A DNA stretch of 64,000 bases from UBA4582 sp002389265 (GTDB lineage Bacteria; Pseudomonadota; Gammaproteobacteria; Pseudomonadales; Azotimanducaceae). Shown piece after piece: positions 36,665 to 45,370 of the stretch. A program made the translations under genes and the position numbers. The stretch's first letter is position 1. Each line of letters opens with the position of its first letter. The DNA lies in contig CALSRT010000002.1 of the NCBI GenBank assembly GCA_943788825.1, forward strand, positions 434,001 through 498,000, in the 5' to 3' direction. The notes under the pieces were generated by a model, which was not told where the DNA came from, did no database searches, and saw only the letters and a list, made by a program, of their open reading frames with translations.

Positions 36665-37813
36665 ATGAACGCCAAAACCCCGAGTCTGATTGCCACGGAT
36701 GCCCTGCAGAAAATCACGGCGCCCCTGTCGCAGGCCTGGACCCTGCCGCCGCAAGCCTATACCAGCTGCGAAATCTTCGCTGCTGAGGTGGATTCAATTT
36801 TTTCGAAGGACTGGATCTGTGTCGCCAGAATCGACCAAGTCAAAGCCCCCGGTGACTACATCTGCGCCGATCTACCGTCCCAACCGATTGTGGTCACTCG
36901 GGATCAGCAAGGCCAATTGCACGCCCTGTCACGGGTCTGTTTGCATCGAGCCATGCCTTTGGTTGAAGGTCAGGGCAATACCACGCGTTTGGTGTGCCCC
37001 TATCATCGCTGGTCCTATGAATTAGACGGCCAACTCCGTAGTGCACCGATGATGACGGGGGTTGAGGGGTTCGTTGAATCCGCCCAGTGCTTGCCGGAAC
37101 TGCAGCTTGAAGTCTGGCAAGGTTTTATTTTCGTTAATCTCGATCCGCAGGCGCAACCGTTGGCGCCACGACTTTCCGGGCTTCTGCCCCTGGTCTCGAA
37201 TTACGCCTTTAGCGAGATGCAAGTACTTGAAACGATTGAGTATGATAGTCCCTGGAATTGGAAGATTCTGGTGGAGAACTTTATGGAGGCCTACCACCAT
37301 ATCGGTCCCCATAAGCAGACTTTTGAACCTGCTTACCCTGCTCGCGACGCCGAAATCCTGGATAACGAGGGTCAGCCATGGGTATTCCTGAAAATGCCTG
37401 GCGGCCATCGAGTCACCGTCGAGGAAGGCGCTTTCCCAGCACTGACGCCGGCTCAGCAGCATGACCTGATTGCGGTCTGTGTGTTTCCTACCCTGTTGTT
37501 TGGCGCCTCGGCCGCGGGTGCTGCCTGGTATCAGCTCGAGCCCTCTGGTGTGGATAAAATGCGTTTGAAAATTCATGGGTTGTACCACCCATCGGTCTCT
37601 GGTGAACCCAGTGCTGAAGATCGGGCGGAGGTTGCGGCGATGCTGAAATTGATTCATGAGGAAGATATCGCCGTCAATCGAGGACCTTGGCAGGGATTGC
37701 AGGCAGCGATGACAACCCAAGGGCGGTTGAGTCTGTTTGAGCAGGGTATCTGGCAATTGAACCAATTGTGGGCGTCGGGTCTGGGTCTGAAAAAGCCGAA
37801 TCACTCGGGTTAA
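36665..37813 (+). CDS. Rieske non-heme iron oxygenase, alpha subunit
   Basis: A 382-residue Rieske oxygenase. The [2Fe-2S] ligands are Cys92, His94, Cys111 and His114 (CLHRAMP, CPYHRW). The mononuclear iron site is E208-x2-H211-x4-H216 in ENFMEAYHHIGPH. AGGGAGG precedes the ATG at 36665. Reductase and ferredoxin partners are not adjacent. Such enzymes hydroxylate aromatics or demethylate amines. It is probably co-transcribed with the TauD gene; joint action on one substrate is inference. Confidence 0.93.
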   Translation: MNAKTPSLIATDALQKITAPLSQAWTLPPQAYTSCEIFAAEVDSIFSKDWICVARIDQVKAPGDYICADLPSQPIVVTRDQQGQLHALSRVCLHRAMPLVEGQGNTTRLVCPYHRWSYELDGQLRSAPMMTGVEGFVESAQCLPELQLEVWQGFIFVNLDPQAQPLAPRLSGLLPLVSNYAFSEMQVLETIEYDSPWNWKILVENFMEAYHHIGPHKQTFEPAYPARDAEILDNEGQPWVFLKMPGGHRVTVEEGAFPALTPAQQHDLIAVCVFPTLLFGASAAGAAWYQLEPSGVDKMRLKIHGLYHPSVSGEPSAEDRAEVAAMLKLIHEEDIAVNRGPWQGLQAAMTTQGRLSLFEQGIWQLNQLWASGLGLKKPNHSG

Positions 37814-37834
37814 GCACAAGGAGTTGATTAACCA

Positions 37835-38758
37835 ATGAGTGCAAAATTACCGCCTGACTTTGGGTTGATGGCGCCGCAGGTCAAGGGCCTCATCGCCGCT
37901 GAAAACTTACCGGTGGATTTTGTCGCGGTGGTTGAGCGCTGGTATTTGCCCATAGCAGCGCGAATTGCGCAGGCGCAAACCCAGCAGGCAGGTACCTTGT
38001 TGGTGAGTATCAGCGGTGCCCAGGGATCCGGCAAGTCGACGCTGACAGCCTTTTTAAAATTATTGCTGAAGGCCGCCTGGCAGCTGAATACGGCGGATAT
38101 CTCTCTGGATGATTTTTATCTCACCCATGCCGAGCGCCAACAACTGGCGCTGGCTGAACATCCACTGTTAGCAACTCGTGGGGTGCCCGGCACGCATGAC
38201 CTGGCGCTGGCAACAGCCGTATTCGATCAGCTGCGTCAGTGCTCAGCATCGCAGCCCTGTCAGGTGCCGCGATTTGATAAGTCCGTGGACGATCGTCGGC
38301 CTGCCGCGGACTGGATGCTGGTGGACCAGCGCGTTGACGTCATATTGTTTGAAGGTTGGTGTAACAATGCGCCAGTCGCGACGGCTGACTCACTGCGAGA
38401 GCCGATCAATAGGCTGGAGGCCCAGGAAGACCCGAACGGCAGTTGGCGCCACTATGTGAATGCCTGCTTGGGTCGTTACCACCAGGCATTGTTCAGTCAA
38501 ACGGATCTGTTGGTGTATATCGCGATTCCGAGTTTTGACAAGGTCTACGAGTGGCGTCAATTGCAAGAGCAGAAGTTGGCAGAAAAAGCCGCAGCGAATA
38601 CTGGCGTTATGGACTCGGTGCAATTGTCGCGCTTCATTCAACACTACGAGCGCATCACCCGGCGCTGCCTTGAAGAATTGCCGCAGACTGCCGATATGGT
38701 GCTCAATCTGAATGCCGAGCATGGCGTCGACGGGCTATTATTAAAGCCGCAAGGGTGA
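37835..38758 (+). CDS. D-glycerate 3-kinase-like P-loop kinase
   Basis: A 307-residue P-loop kinase. The Walker A GAQGSGKST is at 61-69, SLDDFYLTHAER follows, and ILFEGWC is a Walker B-like strand. TRGVPGTHDLALA and PRFDKSVDDR match the glycerate kinase/Tda10 family. The product would be 3-phosphoglycerate if glycerate is the substrate. It starts 21 bp after the Rieske gene and probably shares its transcript. Confidence 0.87.
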   Translation: MSAKLPPDFGLMAPQVKGLIAAENLPVDFVAVVERWYLPIAARIAQAQTQQAGTLLVSISGAQGSGKSTLTAFLKLLLKAAWQLNTADISLDDFYLTHAERQQLALAEHPLLATRGVPGTHDLALATAVFDQLRQCSASQPCQVPRFDKSVDDRRPAADWMLVDQRVDVILFEGWCNNAPVATADSLREPINRLEAQEDPNGSWRHYVNACLGRYHQALFSQTDLLVYIAIPSFDKVYEWRQLQEQKLAEKAAANTGVMDSVQLSRFIQHYERITRRCLEELPQTADMVLNLNAEHGVDGLLLKPQG

Positions 38759-38864
38759 CAGTAGAACGACTGAGTATTAGCGTCTAGTGACCCAGGTACA
38801 GGCGCTTTTTGTTTTCTGCGCAGGTTTGATTGAAGCGGCTTAATGTTCAGCAAAAGGTGTTCAA

Positions 38865-40472
38865 ATGATCAAAAATGTATCGCTGGCAGGGATTGTCTTC
38901 GCCATTTTGGTGGGTTGCGCGATTCCCGCTAAAGAGGGTCACAGCGCGATGCAGATGGGGTCCGGGGTGATCGCAACGGATGCGCCGATTGATCTGATTC
39001 CGTCAGCGTTGGGCACCTACACCTGGACCGTGAGTACAACGGTGCCAGCAGCCCAAGCCTACTTTAATCAAGGTATGCAATTGCGCTATGCCTACAATGT
39101 TAATGAGGCAGCGCGGTCAATGGCGCAAGCCAGACGCGCTGATCCTGACTGTGCGATGTGTTACTGGGGCGAGGCCTTTGCGCTGGGTTCGTTTCTGAAT
39201 GGTGGTATGACTGCGGCGGCGGTACCGCAGGCATTTGCCGCCATTACTCGAGCGGCGGAGCTGGCGGAAGGTCACGCTGATGGGGTGGAGCGAGCGCTCA
39301 TACAGGCAGCTGTTGTGCGCTATCCCCAAGACTACCAACCGTCGAATCGCCGGTCAGTGGATGAGGCCTTTGCCGCAGCAATGGCGAAGGTTTATGCGCA
39401 ATACCCTGACAATCACGAAGTGGCAACGGTCTATGCCGTCGCGCTATTTATGCTCGAGGATCGACACGGAAATCGAGACCTTGCTGACCCAGATTTGATT
39501 CGCTTACACGGGGTCCTGACCCGAGTCCTGGACGAAGATATCACCCACCCAGGGGCCTGTCATTTGTATATTCATGCCACCGAATCAAGTCAGGAACCCG
39601 GGCGGGCGTTAGCCTGTGCTGAGCACTTTGCCACCACAGTGCCGGTTGCCAGTCATGTCCAGCATATGCCATCCCATACCTGGAATGAGGTGGGTTTGTG
39701 GGGTCGCTCAGTGCGTACCAATATATTGGCAGTGCAGTCGGACTTGAAGGCAGGCAAGAACCTGGGGTTTTCCTATGGGCCAACCCACAATCTGCATATG
39801 TTGCTGTATTCAGCCTCCTTTGACGGTCAGAGTGCCGTGGCAATCCAGGCCGGCAAGGACTATCGAAAGGTCAGCGGCAATGCTATGTACGAGGTTCTAA
39901 CCCTCGTCCGCTTTGGCCGATTCGACGAGGTGCTTGAGAATCAACGCCGCCCGAAAGACGCAGTGTCTGCTAGCTTGTGGGATTTTTCGCGTGGCTACGC
40001 AAGTCTGAAACAGGGCGACATCAAGACCGCAACGGGATTGCGCGACGAGGTTTTGGCCTTCGCTGCGACCACCGAAGATAAATTCCGATTCCATCCGGCG
40101 GGTCAGGTGGTGGGCACTGTAGGGCATATTTTGGCAGGCGAAATTCTTTGGGCTCAAGGGCAGTTGACCGGCGCTATCAACGAATTTGAAAAAGCTGTAG
40201 AGATTGAAGACGCCATGGCTTTTGATGAGCCCGAGCCGTTGCCATTTGCGGCTCGACATTGGCTCGGTGCGGCGTTGCTTGAGGCTGGTCGCGGGCGTGA
40301 TGCCGAGCGCGTCTACGTTGAAGAACTGGCGGATCATCCGCGCAATGGCTGGTCATTATTCGGTCTTCAAGCCGCCCTGACTGCACAGGCCAAAAGTGAC
40401 CCGGCGGTGGCTCAAGAATTGCTTGACAGCTGGGCAAGGGCAGATGTTTGGCTCACCGCCTCGAGGTTCTAG
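38865..40472 (+). CDS. TPR-repeat lipoprotein
   Basis: A 535-residue protein with a lipobox (ILVGC, Cys18), so probably lipid-anchored. Many helix pairs of TPR type follow, for example QAYFNQGMQLRYAYNVNEAA then ARSMAQARRADPDCAMCYWG, and LTGAINEFEKAVEIEDAMAF. A run of conserved His/Cys motifs (HPGACHLYIHATE, HVQHMPSH) resembles a common marine family annotated only as tetratricopeptide protein. The metal-like HxxH motifs hint at ligand binding. AAAGG precedes the ATG. Confidence 0.88.
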   Translation: MIKNVSLAGIVFAILVGCAIPAKEGHSAMQMGSGVIATDAPIDLIPSALGTYTWTVSTTVPAAQAYFNQGMQLRYAYNVNEAARSMAQARRADPDCAMCYWGEAFALGSFLNGGMTAAAVPQAFAAITRAAELAEGHADGVERALIQAAVVRYPQDYQPSNRRSVDEAFAAAMAKVYAQYPDNHEVATVYAVALFMLEDRHGNRDLADPDLIRLHGVLTRVLDEDITHPGACHLYIHATESSQEPGRALACAEHFATTVPVASHVQHMPSHTWNEVGLWGRSVRTNILAVQSDLKAGKNLGFSYGPTHNLHMLLYSASFDGQSAVAIQAGKDYRKVSGNAMYEVLTLVRFGRFDEVLENQRRPKDAVSASLWDFSRGYASLKQGDIKTATGLRDEVLAFAATTEDKFRFHPAGQVVGTVGHILAGEILWAQGQLTGAINEFEKAVEIEDAMAFDEPEPLPFAARHWLGAALLEAGRGRDAERVYVEELADHPRNGWSLFGLQAALTAQAKSDPAVAQELLDSWARADVWLTASRF

Positions 40473-40482
40473 GTGCGGCGAT

Positions 40483-40785
40483 CTAGTCTTGAGCAGACCA
40501 GGCAGCATAGCCGCCGATAAGGCTGTAGACGTTGTCAAAGCCCTGGTCCGCCAGCCAAGTGGCCACCGACTGGCTGCTGATGCCGTGGTAGCAGCAAACG
40601 ACGATGTTGCTTTCAGTCGTGGTCTCGTCCAGCAGTTGCTGCATCGTGTCATTGTTCAAGGTCACGGCGTTCGTGATATGCCCGGCAGCGTAGGAACCTG
40701 GATCCCGAGTGTCGAAGATCCGCAAGTCAGGGTCTTCTTGTATCAGGCTCTTCAGGCCTTTGATATCCAAGTGTCGAAACGTCAT
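40483..40785 (-). CDS. glpE: Thiosulfate sulfurtransferase GlpE (rhodanese)
   Basis: A 100-residue single-domain rhodanese that transfers sulfur from thiosulfate to cyanide or thiols. FDTRDPGSYAAGHI and the active loop CCYHGISSQS (Cys65 nucleophile) match E. coli GlpE closely in pattern and length. It is convergent with the TPR lipoprotein, 10 bp apart. Confidence 0.92.
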   Translation of the reverse strand: MTFRHLDIKGLKSLIQEDPDLRIFDTRDPGSYAAGHITNAVTLNNDTMQQLLDETTTESNIVVCCYHGISSQSVATWLADQGFDNVYSLIGGYAAWSAQD

Positions 40786-40989
40786 AAAGGTTATGTCCGG
40801 TCATTTGCCAGCTAAAGCGTAAGTCAGCTATCCTAAGCCACCATGAGCCTCAAGTCATGGCTATATGAGTCTTCAACTGAAAAATCGGACGCGCGCTACT
40901 TGTCCGTGATGAGGTTGGTGGGTGGGTTCGCAATTATTGTGATCCTTGCGTAGTATTAGGCGAATATCCTTTATTCGAGATCAACACAT

Positions 40990-41409
40990 ATGACTATCGT
41001 TGTCGTCAAAGAAAGTATTGCAGCCAGTGCAGAGGCCGTCTGGGAAATTCTGGGGAACTTTGGTGGAATTAAAGTGGGGGGTCCGATCACGGCCTTTCAT
41101 ATGGAAGGCGAAGGTGTCGGTGCTGTGAGGACTATCACCATGGGGGGCGGCCAGGTGATTGAGCGGCTTGAAACCTTTGATCCTGAGCAATTGACCTTCA
41201 GCTATGTCATCACCAATCAGGATTGTCCGCTGCCAGTAGCTAACTATTCCTCGGTGGTGCAGATTACTCGAGATGGTGTGGATGCGTGCACTGTTGAGTG
41301 GACCGGCACTTTTGAGCCTCGCGGCGTGCCTGAAGCGCAAGCTATAGAGATCGTCACGGGTATCTATGCTGGTGGCATCAAGGGTGCAAGCCAAGCGTTG
41401 GCGGGCTGA
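40990..41409 (+). CDS. SRPBCC family protein
   Basis: A 139-residue START/Bet v1-fold protein (polyketide-cyclase-like). The SASAEAVWEILGNFGGI start and VRTITMGGGQVIERLETFD segment are typical. Members bind or act on hydrophobic small molecules; no function can be assigned. Its stop is 4 bp from the GTG start of the acyl-CoA dehydrogenase, so they are one operon. Confidence 0.9.
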   Translation: MTIVVVKESIAASAEAVWEILGNFGGIKVGGPITAFHMEGEGVGAVRTITMGGGQVIERLETFDPEQLTFSYVITNQDCPLPVANYSSVVQITRDGVDACTVEWTGTFEPRGVPEAQAIEIVTGIYAGGIKGASQALAG

Positions 41410-41413
41410 GACT

Positions 41414-42607
41414 GTGACCGCAGAGCTGACGCCCCGCCACCAGGTGTTCCGTGAGGAGGTGCGTGCCATGTTGGCGGCTGAACTCACCGACGAGATCAAG
41501 CAAGCTACGGCACAGAACACAACAGTGTTTGCCGATCGTGAAGTGGCCCTGGCTTGGCAAAAAATTCTGCACCAGCGGGGTTGGGCTGGGGTCGCATGGC
41601 CCGTTGAATTTGGTGGTACCGGCTGGGATATTACCCAGCGACATATCTTCGCTCAGGAGTGTACTCGGGCAGGCGCCCCTGATCTGATCCCATTGGGGCT
41701 GCGCATGCTGGCGCCGGTATTGTTCCGTTACGGCACGAAACACCAACAGGATTATTATCTGCCAAAGATCCTGACCGGTGAACACTACTGGTGTCAGGGC
41801 TATTCCGAGCCGGGTTCTGGATCGGACTTGGCCAGCCTGCAAATGCGGGCGGTTCGCGATGGTGACGACTATATTTTAGATGGCACCAAGATCTGGACAA
41901 CTCATGCGCATTTTGCCGATCACATTTTTTGCCTGGTGCGCACGGACCCCACCGCCCGCAAGCAGGCGGGTATCAGTTTTATTCTGGTGGAGATGGATAG
42001 ACCAGGGGTATCCGTCAAACCAATTATCACCCTCGCTGGTGACCACGAGGTGAATCAAGTTTTCTTTGATGCCGTTCGAGTCCCTATCACCCATCGCGTG
42101 GGTGAGGAGAACGATGGTTGGTCCGTCGCCAAATATCTGTTGGAATTTGAGCGCGGCGGCGGCACTGCTTCTACCGGCTTGTGGTCGGGCTTACTAGAAA
42201 CTGAGGCGCTGCTTGATGAGCTGGCGAAAGATCTGACCGCTAACGAGATGGCTGAGTTGCGTGGTCGAGCAGCAACCCTACAGATGGCCATTACGGCGCT
42301 GCAGCAAATGGAAGATACGGTGCTGGCGAAGTTGGCTCGAGGCCAAAATCCAGGCCCTAACTCATCTCTACTCAAGCTATTGTCGAGTAATTTGGGTCAG
42401 AGCCTGGCGGCCCTGAAAATGTCGACGCTGGCCTACTATGCCGTGCCGGATAATAATCAGCTAATGCGTCTCGGTGAGCCCGGTATCGGTACGCAAGCTG
42501 CATGGACCGCCACAGGAACCTATCTGAACAACCGTGCCTCGACGATCTTCGGTGGTTCGAATGAGGTGCAAAAGAATATCATCGCCAAGACGGTGTTGGG
42601 CTTGTGA
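41414..42607 (+). CDS. Acyl-CoA dehydrogenase
   Basis: A 397-residue acyl-CoA dehydrogenase. WCQGYSEPGSGSDLASLQ near 126-143 is the flavin/substrate motif; STIFGGSNEVQKNIIAK near the end is the C-terminal FAD segment. The start is taken as the GTG at 41414, just after the SRPBCC stop; an upstream in-frame start would overlap that gene by 44 bp. The class resembles FadE-type enzymes of steroid and branched-acid degradation. A CMD gene follows 61 bp later. Confidence 0.93.
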   Translation: MTAELTPRHQVFREEVRAMLAAELTDEIKQATAQNTTVFADREVALAWQKILHQRGWAGVAWPVEFGGTGWDITQRHIFAQECTRAGAPDLIPLGLRMLAPVLFRYGTKHQQDYYLPKILTGEHYWCQGYSEPGSGSDLASLQMRAVRDGDDYILDGTKIWTTHAHFADHIFCLVRTDPTARKQAGISFILVEMDRPGVSVKPIITLAGDHEVNQVFFDAVRVPITHRVGEENDGWSVAKYLLEFERGGGTASTGLWSGLLETEALLDELAKDLTANEMAELRGRAATLQMAITALQQMEDTVLAKLARGQNPGPNSSLLKLLSSNLGQSLAALKMSTLAYYAVPDNNQLMRLGEPGIGTQAAWTATGTYLNNRASTIFGGSNEVQKNIIAKTVLGL

Positions 42608-42668
42608 AGCCCTCAGGTCTCGGTGCGCAAGGTAAAGGCCGTTCGTCAAAATTAACCGAGGTATCATC

Positions 42669-43205
42669 ATGAGCCGAATAACACTGAAACAGGATCACGA
42701 ACTGGACGAGGCGACGTTGAAAAACGTTAAAGCCATAGAAGCTGCCGGTGGAGATTCATCTTTGGCGCGCGGATTGGCCCATTGCCAGCCCTTCTTTAAT
42801 GACTATTTCAAATTTTATGGGCCGGCGCGCCAGGGTCGATCCATTGATGAGGCGTTGATCGAGCTAGTCCGCTTGAAAGTGGCGCGAGCCAATAATTGCT
42901 TTACGTGACTCAATGTACGGCTTCTGCAGGGTGCAGAACACGGTTTAACAGAACAAAAAATAGCGCAACTAGACAGTGAAACCAATGATTTTACTGCGGC
43001 TGAACAGCTGGCGGTGGAGTATGCCGAGCGGATGGCAACCGACCACCATAATATCGACTCGAATTTCTTTGCGCGTCTGCATACAGAATTTACAGATGAG
43101 CAAATCGTTGAACTGGGCATGATGATCGGCCAGTTTATCGGTTTCGGTCGGTTGTTGATGGTGCTCGACCTAGAGCCGAAATTCTGTGCCGTCGAGGGTG
43201 ACTGA
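42669..43205 (+). CDS. Carboxymuconolactone decarboxylase (AhpD-like) family selenoprotein candidate
   Basis: Reading through an in-frame TGA at 42906-42908 gives a 178-residue CMD/AhpD-fold protein. The first 79 residues end NNCFT; position 80 is the TGA; LNVRLLQGAEHGLTEQKIA follows in the same frame to the stop at 43205. In CMD proteins this is the redox motif CxxC followed by a helix, so TGA replaces the second Cys and makes C77-x-x-U80. A SECIS-like hairpin lies 13 nt downstream. Both halves keep normal family features, including AERMATDHHNIDS and MIGQFIGFGRLLMVLDLEP. GAGG precedes the ATG at 42669. Selenoprotein members of AhpD-like and CMD families are known from marine metagenomes. The alternative is a nonsense mutation of a Cys codon. 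Confidence 0.8.
42918..42942 (+). promoter_or_regulatory. Bacterial SECIS-like hairpin
   Basis: TTCTGCA (42922-42928) pairs perfectly with TGCAGAA (42932-42938) around the loop GGG. The loop starts 20 nt after the TGA, inside the 16-37 nt range used for bacterial SECIS models, and begins with G. Two further pairs (42918-42942, 42919-42941) extend the stem past a 2x2 internal loop. It overlaps codons RLLQGAEH. Confidence 0.75.
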
Positions 43206-43533
43206 TCACGCAGGTAAGCCTGGTGACGCAGCTTAAGTCAGTTGTTTGTCTCGGTAATCCTTTCGTTCTCGGGTGCGTGTCAGTAGTGCCATTTTGTTGA
43301 CCAGAAGGGACACTGTCGAGACGATAGTAGACTTTTTGGTGTGAGGTAGAAAGGCTCGATGAGCGGTCTCGAAGGTTGGATTTATCAGCACCATAACGCC
43401 TGTTGATCAGCCTTGATAAGCGCCAAGGAACTTGCTTTCAGCCCTTAAGTAGTGGGGCTATGCCGCGTTCGGTGAGTGCTGCAAGATTAACTTGGGAACT
43501 GCTACACTGGAAAAAAATTCAAGGACTGTCTCC
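43206..43533. other. Intergenic region upstream of dienelactone hydrolase
   Basis: 328 bp without a convincing gene or repeat. It should contain the promoter of the hydrolase-hydratase-ligase run; no clear -35/-10 pair stands out. Confidence 0.5.
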
Positions 43534-44421
43534 ATGAGTGAAGCCACCCAATTATGGCCGCCCGCACCTGATCTGCGCCGAGATGAAATACGATTTAGTT
43601 TGAATGGCAATGACTTTATTGGTCATCTAGTCGCGCCACCGTTAGCGGTTGGTCCTCGGCCATTAGTATTAGTTATTCATAACTACCAGGGACTAAAATT
43701 TTTTGATGTTGATGTCGCCGAGTATTTGGCACGAGTGGGCTATGTGGGACTGGCGATCGATATGTATGGCAACACCGTGCCGGCAGACGAGCGCATTTTT
43801 CCGACGGATGTGAGCAAGATCGCCGGCTATCAGAAGCGGTGTTTTGAAGGCATGGTGGCTATGGACCATGACCCAGCAGCATTTCGAGAATTACTCGATG
43901 CTTGGTTGACCCGAGGTTTAGCCCATGAGAGCGTCGATCCAGCATTACCGCCCGCAGCCATTGGTTATTGTTTCGGCGGTATGGCCGTACTGGAAGGCGT
44001 TCGCGGCGGCTTGAATCTGGGTGGCGTAGTGTCGCTGCACGGTTTGTTGCAGACTGGGGAAGATCCGAACCCGGCCAAATATGGTGTTTCACGGCCCTCC
44101 GTCAAGGCCTGTGCGAACCAATACAACACTCAAACCATCGTGGTAATCGAGAACGGCGCGAATGACGAATTGGTGCCTGAGGCCAGCAAACTGCGGTTTT
44201 TCGCCGAAATGGACGAGGCCGGCGTTGACTGGGTCTTCCACCAATATGCGCAGACACCCCATGGATTTGCCCTGCCACCCACATTAGGGCCGCCGGGTCG
44301 GCTGTTTGAGACAGCCGATCGGCGTTCGACCATGAGTATGTTGAACTTGTTTCGAGAAATATTTCCGAATGTCTCGCAGAACCCTGTGGCCCACAACGCC
44401 TCGGGCACGGCAATACCTTAG
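43534..44421 (+). CDS. Dienelactone hydrolase family protein
   Basis: A 295-residue alpha/beta hydrolase of the dienelactone hydrolase family. The triad is visible: Cys146 in IGYCFGGMA, Asp211 in NGANDELVP and His243 in TPHGFA. A Cys nucleophile is characteristic of this family. AAGGA precedes the ATG at 43534; the upstream start at 43492 would add 14 residues. It heads a likely run with enoyl-CoA hydratase and acyl-CoA ligase. Confidence 0.92.
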   Translation: MSEATQLWPPAPDLRRDEIRFSLNGNDFIGHLVAPPLAVGPRPLVLVIHNYQGLKFFDVDVAEYLARVGYVGLAIDMYGNTVPADERIFPTDVSKIAGYQKRCFEGMVAMDHDPAAFRELLDAWLTRGLAHESVDPALPPAAIGYCFGGMAVLEGVRGGLNLGGVVSLHGLLQTGEDPNPAKYGVSRPSVKACANQYNTQTIVVIENGANDELVPEASKLRFFAEMDEAGVDWVFHQYAQTPHGFALPPTLGPPGRLFETADRRSTMSMLNLFREIFPNVSQNPVAHNASGTAIP

Positions 44422-44478
44422 GTGTTGCGCCTGCAAAGGATTAATAAGTCGGTTGTTAGTCGGCCGTGAGGGTAATTG

Positions 44479-45303
44479 ATGATCACTGTTGAGACTGGTA
44501 CGAATGAACTGCTGTGTCACATCGAAGATCGGGTGGCGACGCTGACCCTGAACAAACCGAGCAAGAAAAATGCGCTGGGTGACATACTCACGCCCGCCTT
44601 ACGCCGAATGCTTGCAGTGCTCGAACATGATCAGCGCGTCGGTTGTATTCTGCTGACGGGTGCCGGCAATGCGTTTTGTTCGGGTGGTGATATCAGTGGC
44701 ATGGGGGGCGCGGCTGGCCCGCCGACGACGACAGCCGAACGGGTGGCTGACCTGACGCACAAACAGGTAACCTTGACCCAACGTTTATTCGAGCTTGATA
44801 AGCTCACCATAGCCGCGCTGCCGGGTGCCGCCGCCGGCGCAGGGTTGTCGATAGCGCTGGCCTGTGATCTGCGAGTTGCCGCTGACAGTGCTTTTATGGT
44901 CACCGCATTTGCCAATATCGGCCTGTCTGGCGATTATGGTGGTACCTGGTTTTTGCCCCGTTTGATTGGCTTGGCAAAAGCCAAAGAGCTGTATTATACG
45001 GCTGACCGAGTGACCGCCGATGAAGCTGCCCGTTTGGGTCTGGTGAATAAGGTATTTGCCGACGTGACCTTCAGGCAAGACGCCTTTGATTATGCAAAGA
45101 AATTGGCTAACGGTCCAACTCAGGCGCTGGGCCGAATGAAAAAAAATCTGAATGCTGGACTTGATCAGAGTTTGACGGCCAGTCTTGCTTTAGAAGCGCA
45201 ACACATGATCGCCAGCGGTGGCACCGAAGAGTCCCGGGAAGCCATTCGCGCCTTCATGGAAAAACGACCACCCCAGTTTGATCGCGGTGAGCCCTCAAGC
45301 TAA
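44479..45303 (+). CDS. Enoyl-CoA hydratase/isomerase family protein
   Basis: A 274-residue crotonase-fold enzyme. GNAFCSGGDISGMG and the oxyanion segment AAAGAGLSIALACDLRVAA are present. LSGDYGGTWFLPRLIG suits a catalytic Asp as in PaaG-like isomerases, so isomerase activity is possible. The ATG at 44479 has GAGGG upstream. It precedes the acyl-CoA ligase by 67 bp. Confidence 0.92.
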   Translation: MITVETGTNELLCHIEDRVATLTLNKPSKKNALGDILTPALRRMLAVLEHDQRVGCILLTGAGNAFCSGGDISGMGGAAGPPTTTAERVADLTHKQVTLTQRLFELDKLTIAALPGAAAGAGLSIALACDLRVAADSAFMVTAFANIGLSGDYGGTWFLPRLIGLAKAKELYYTADRVTADEAARLGLVNKVFADVTFRQDAFDYAKKLANGPTQALGRMKKNLNAGLDQSLTASLALEAQHMIASGGTEESREAIRAFMEKRPPQFDRGEPSS

Positions 45304-45370
45304 CGGACTGAAGTTACACCGCCAGTACCGTTCGTGTATGTAATCCCATTATCCTTCGAGTAAAATTTTC

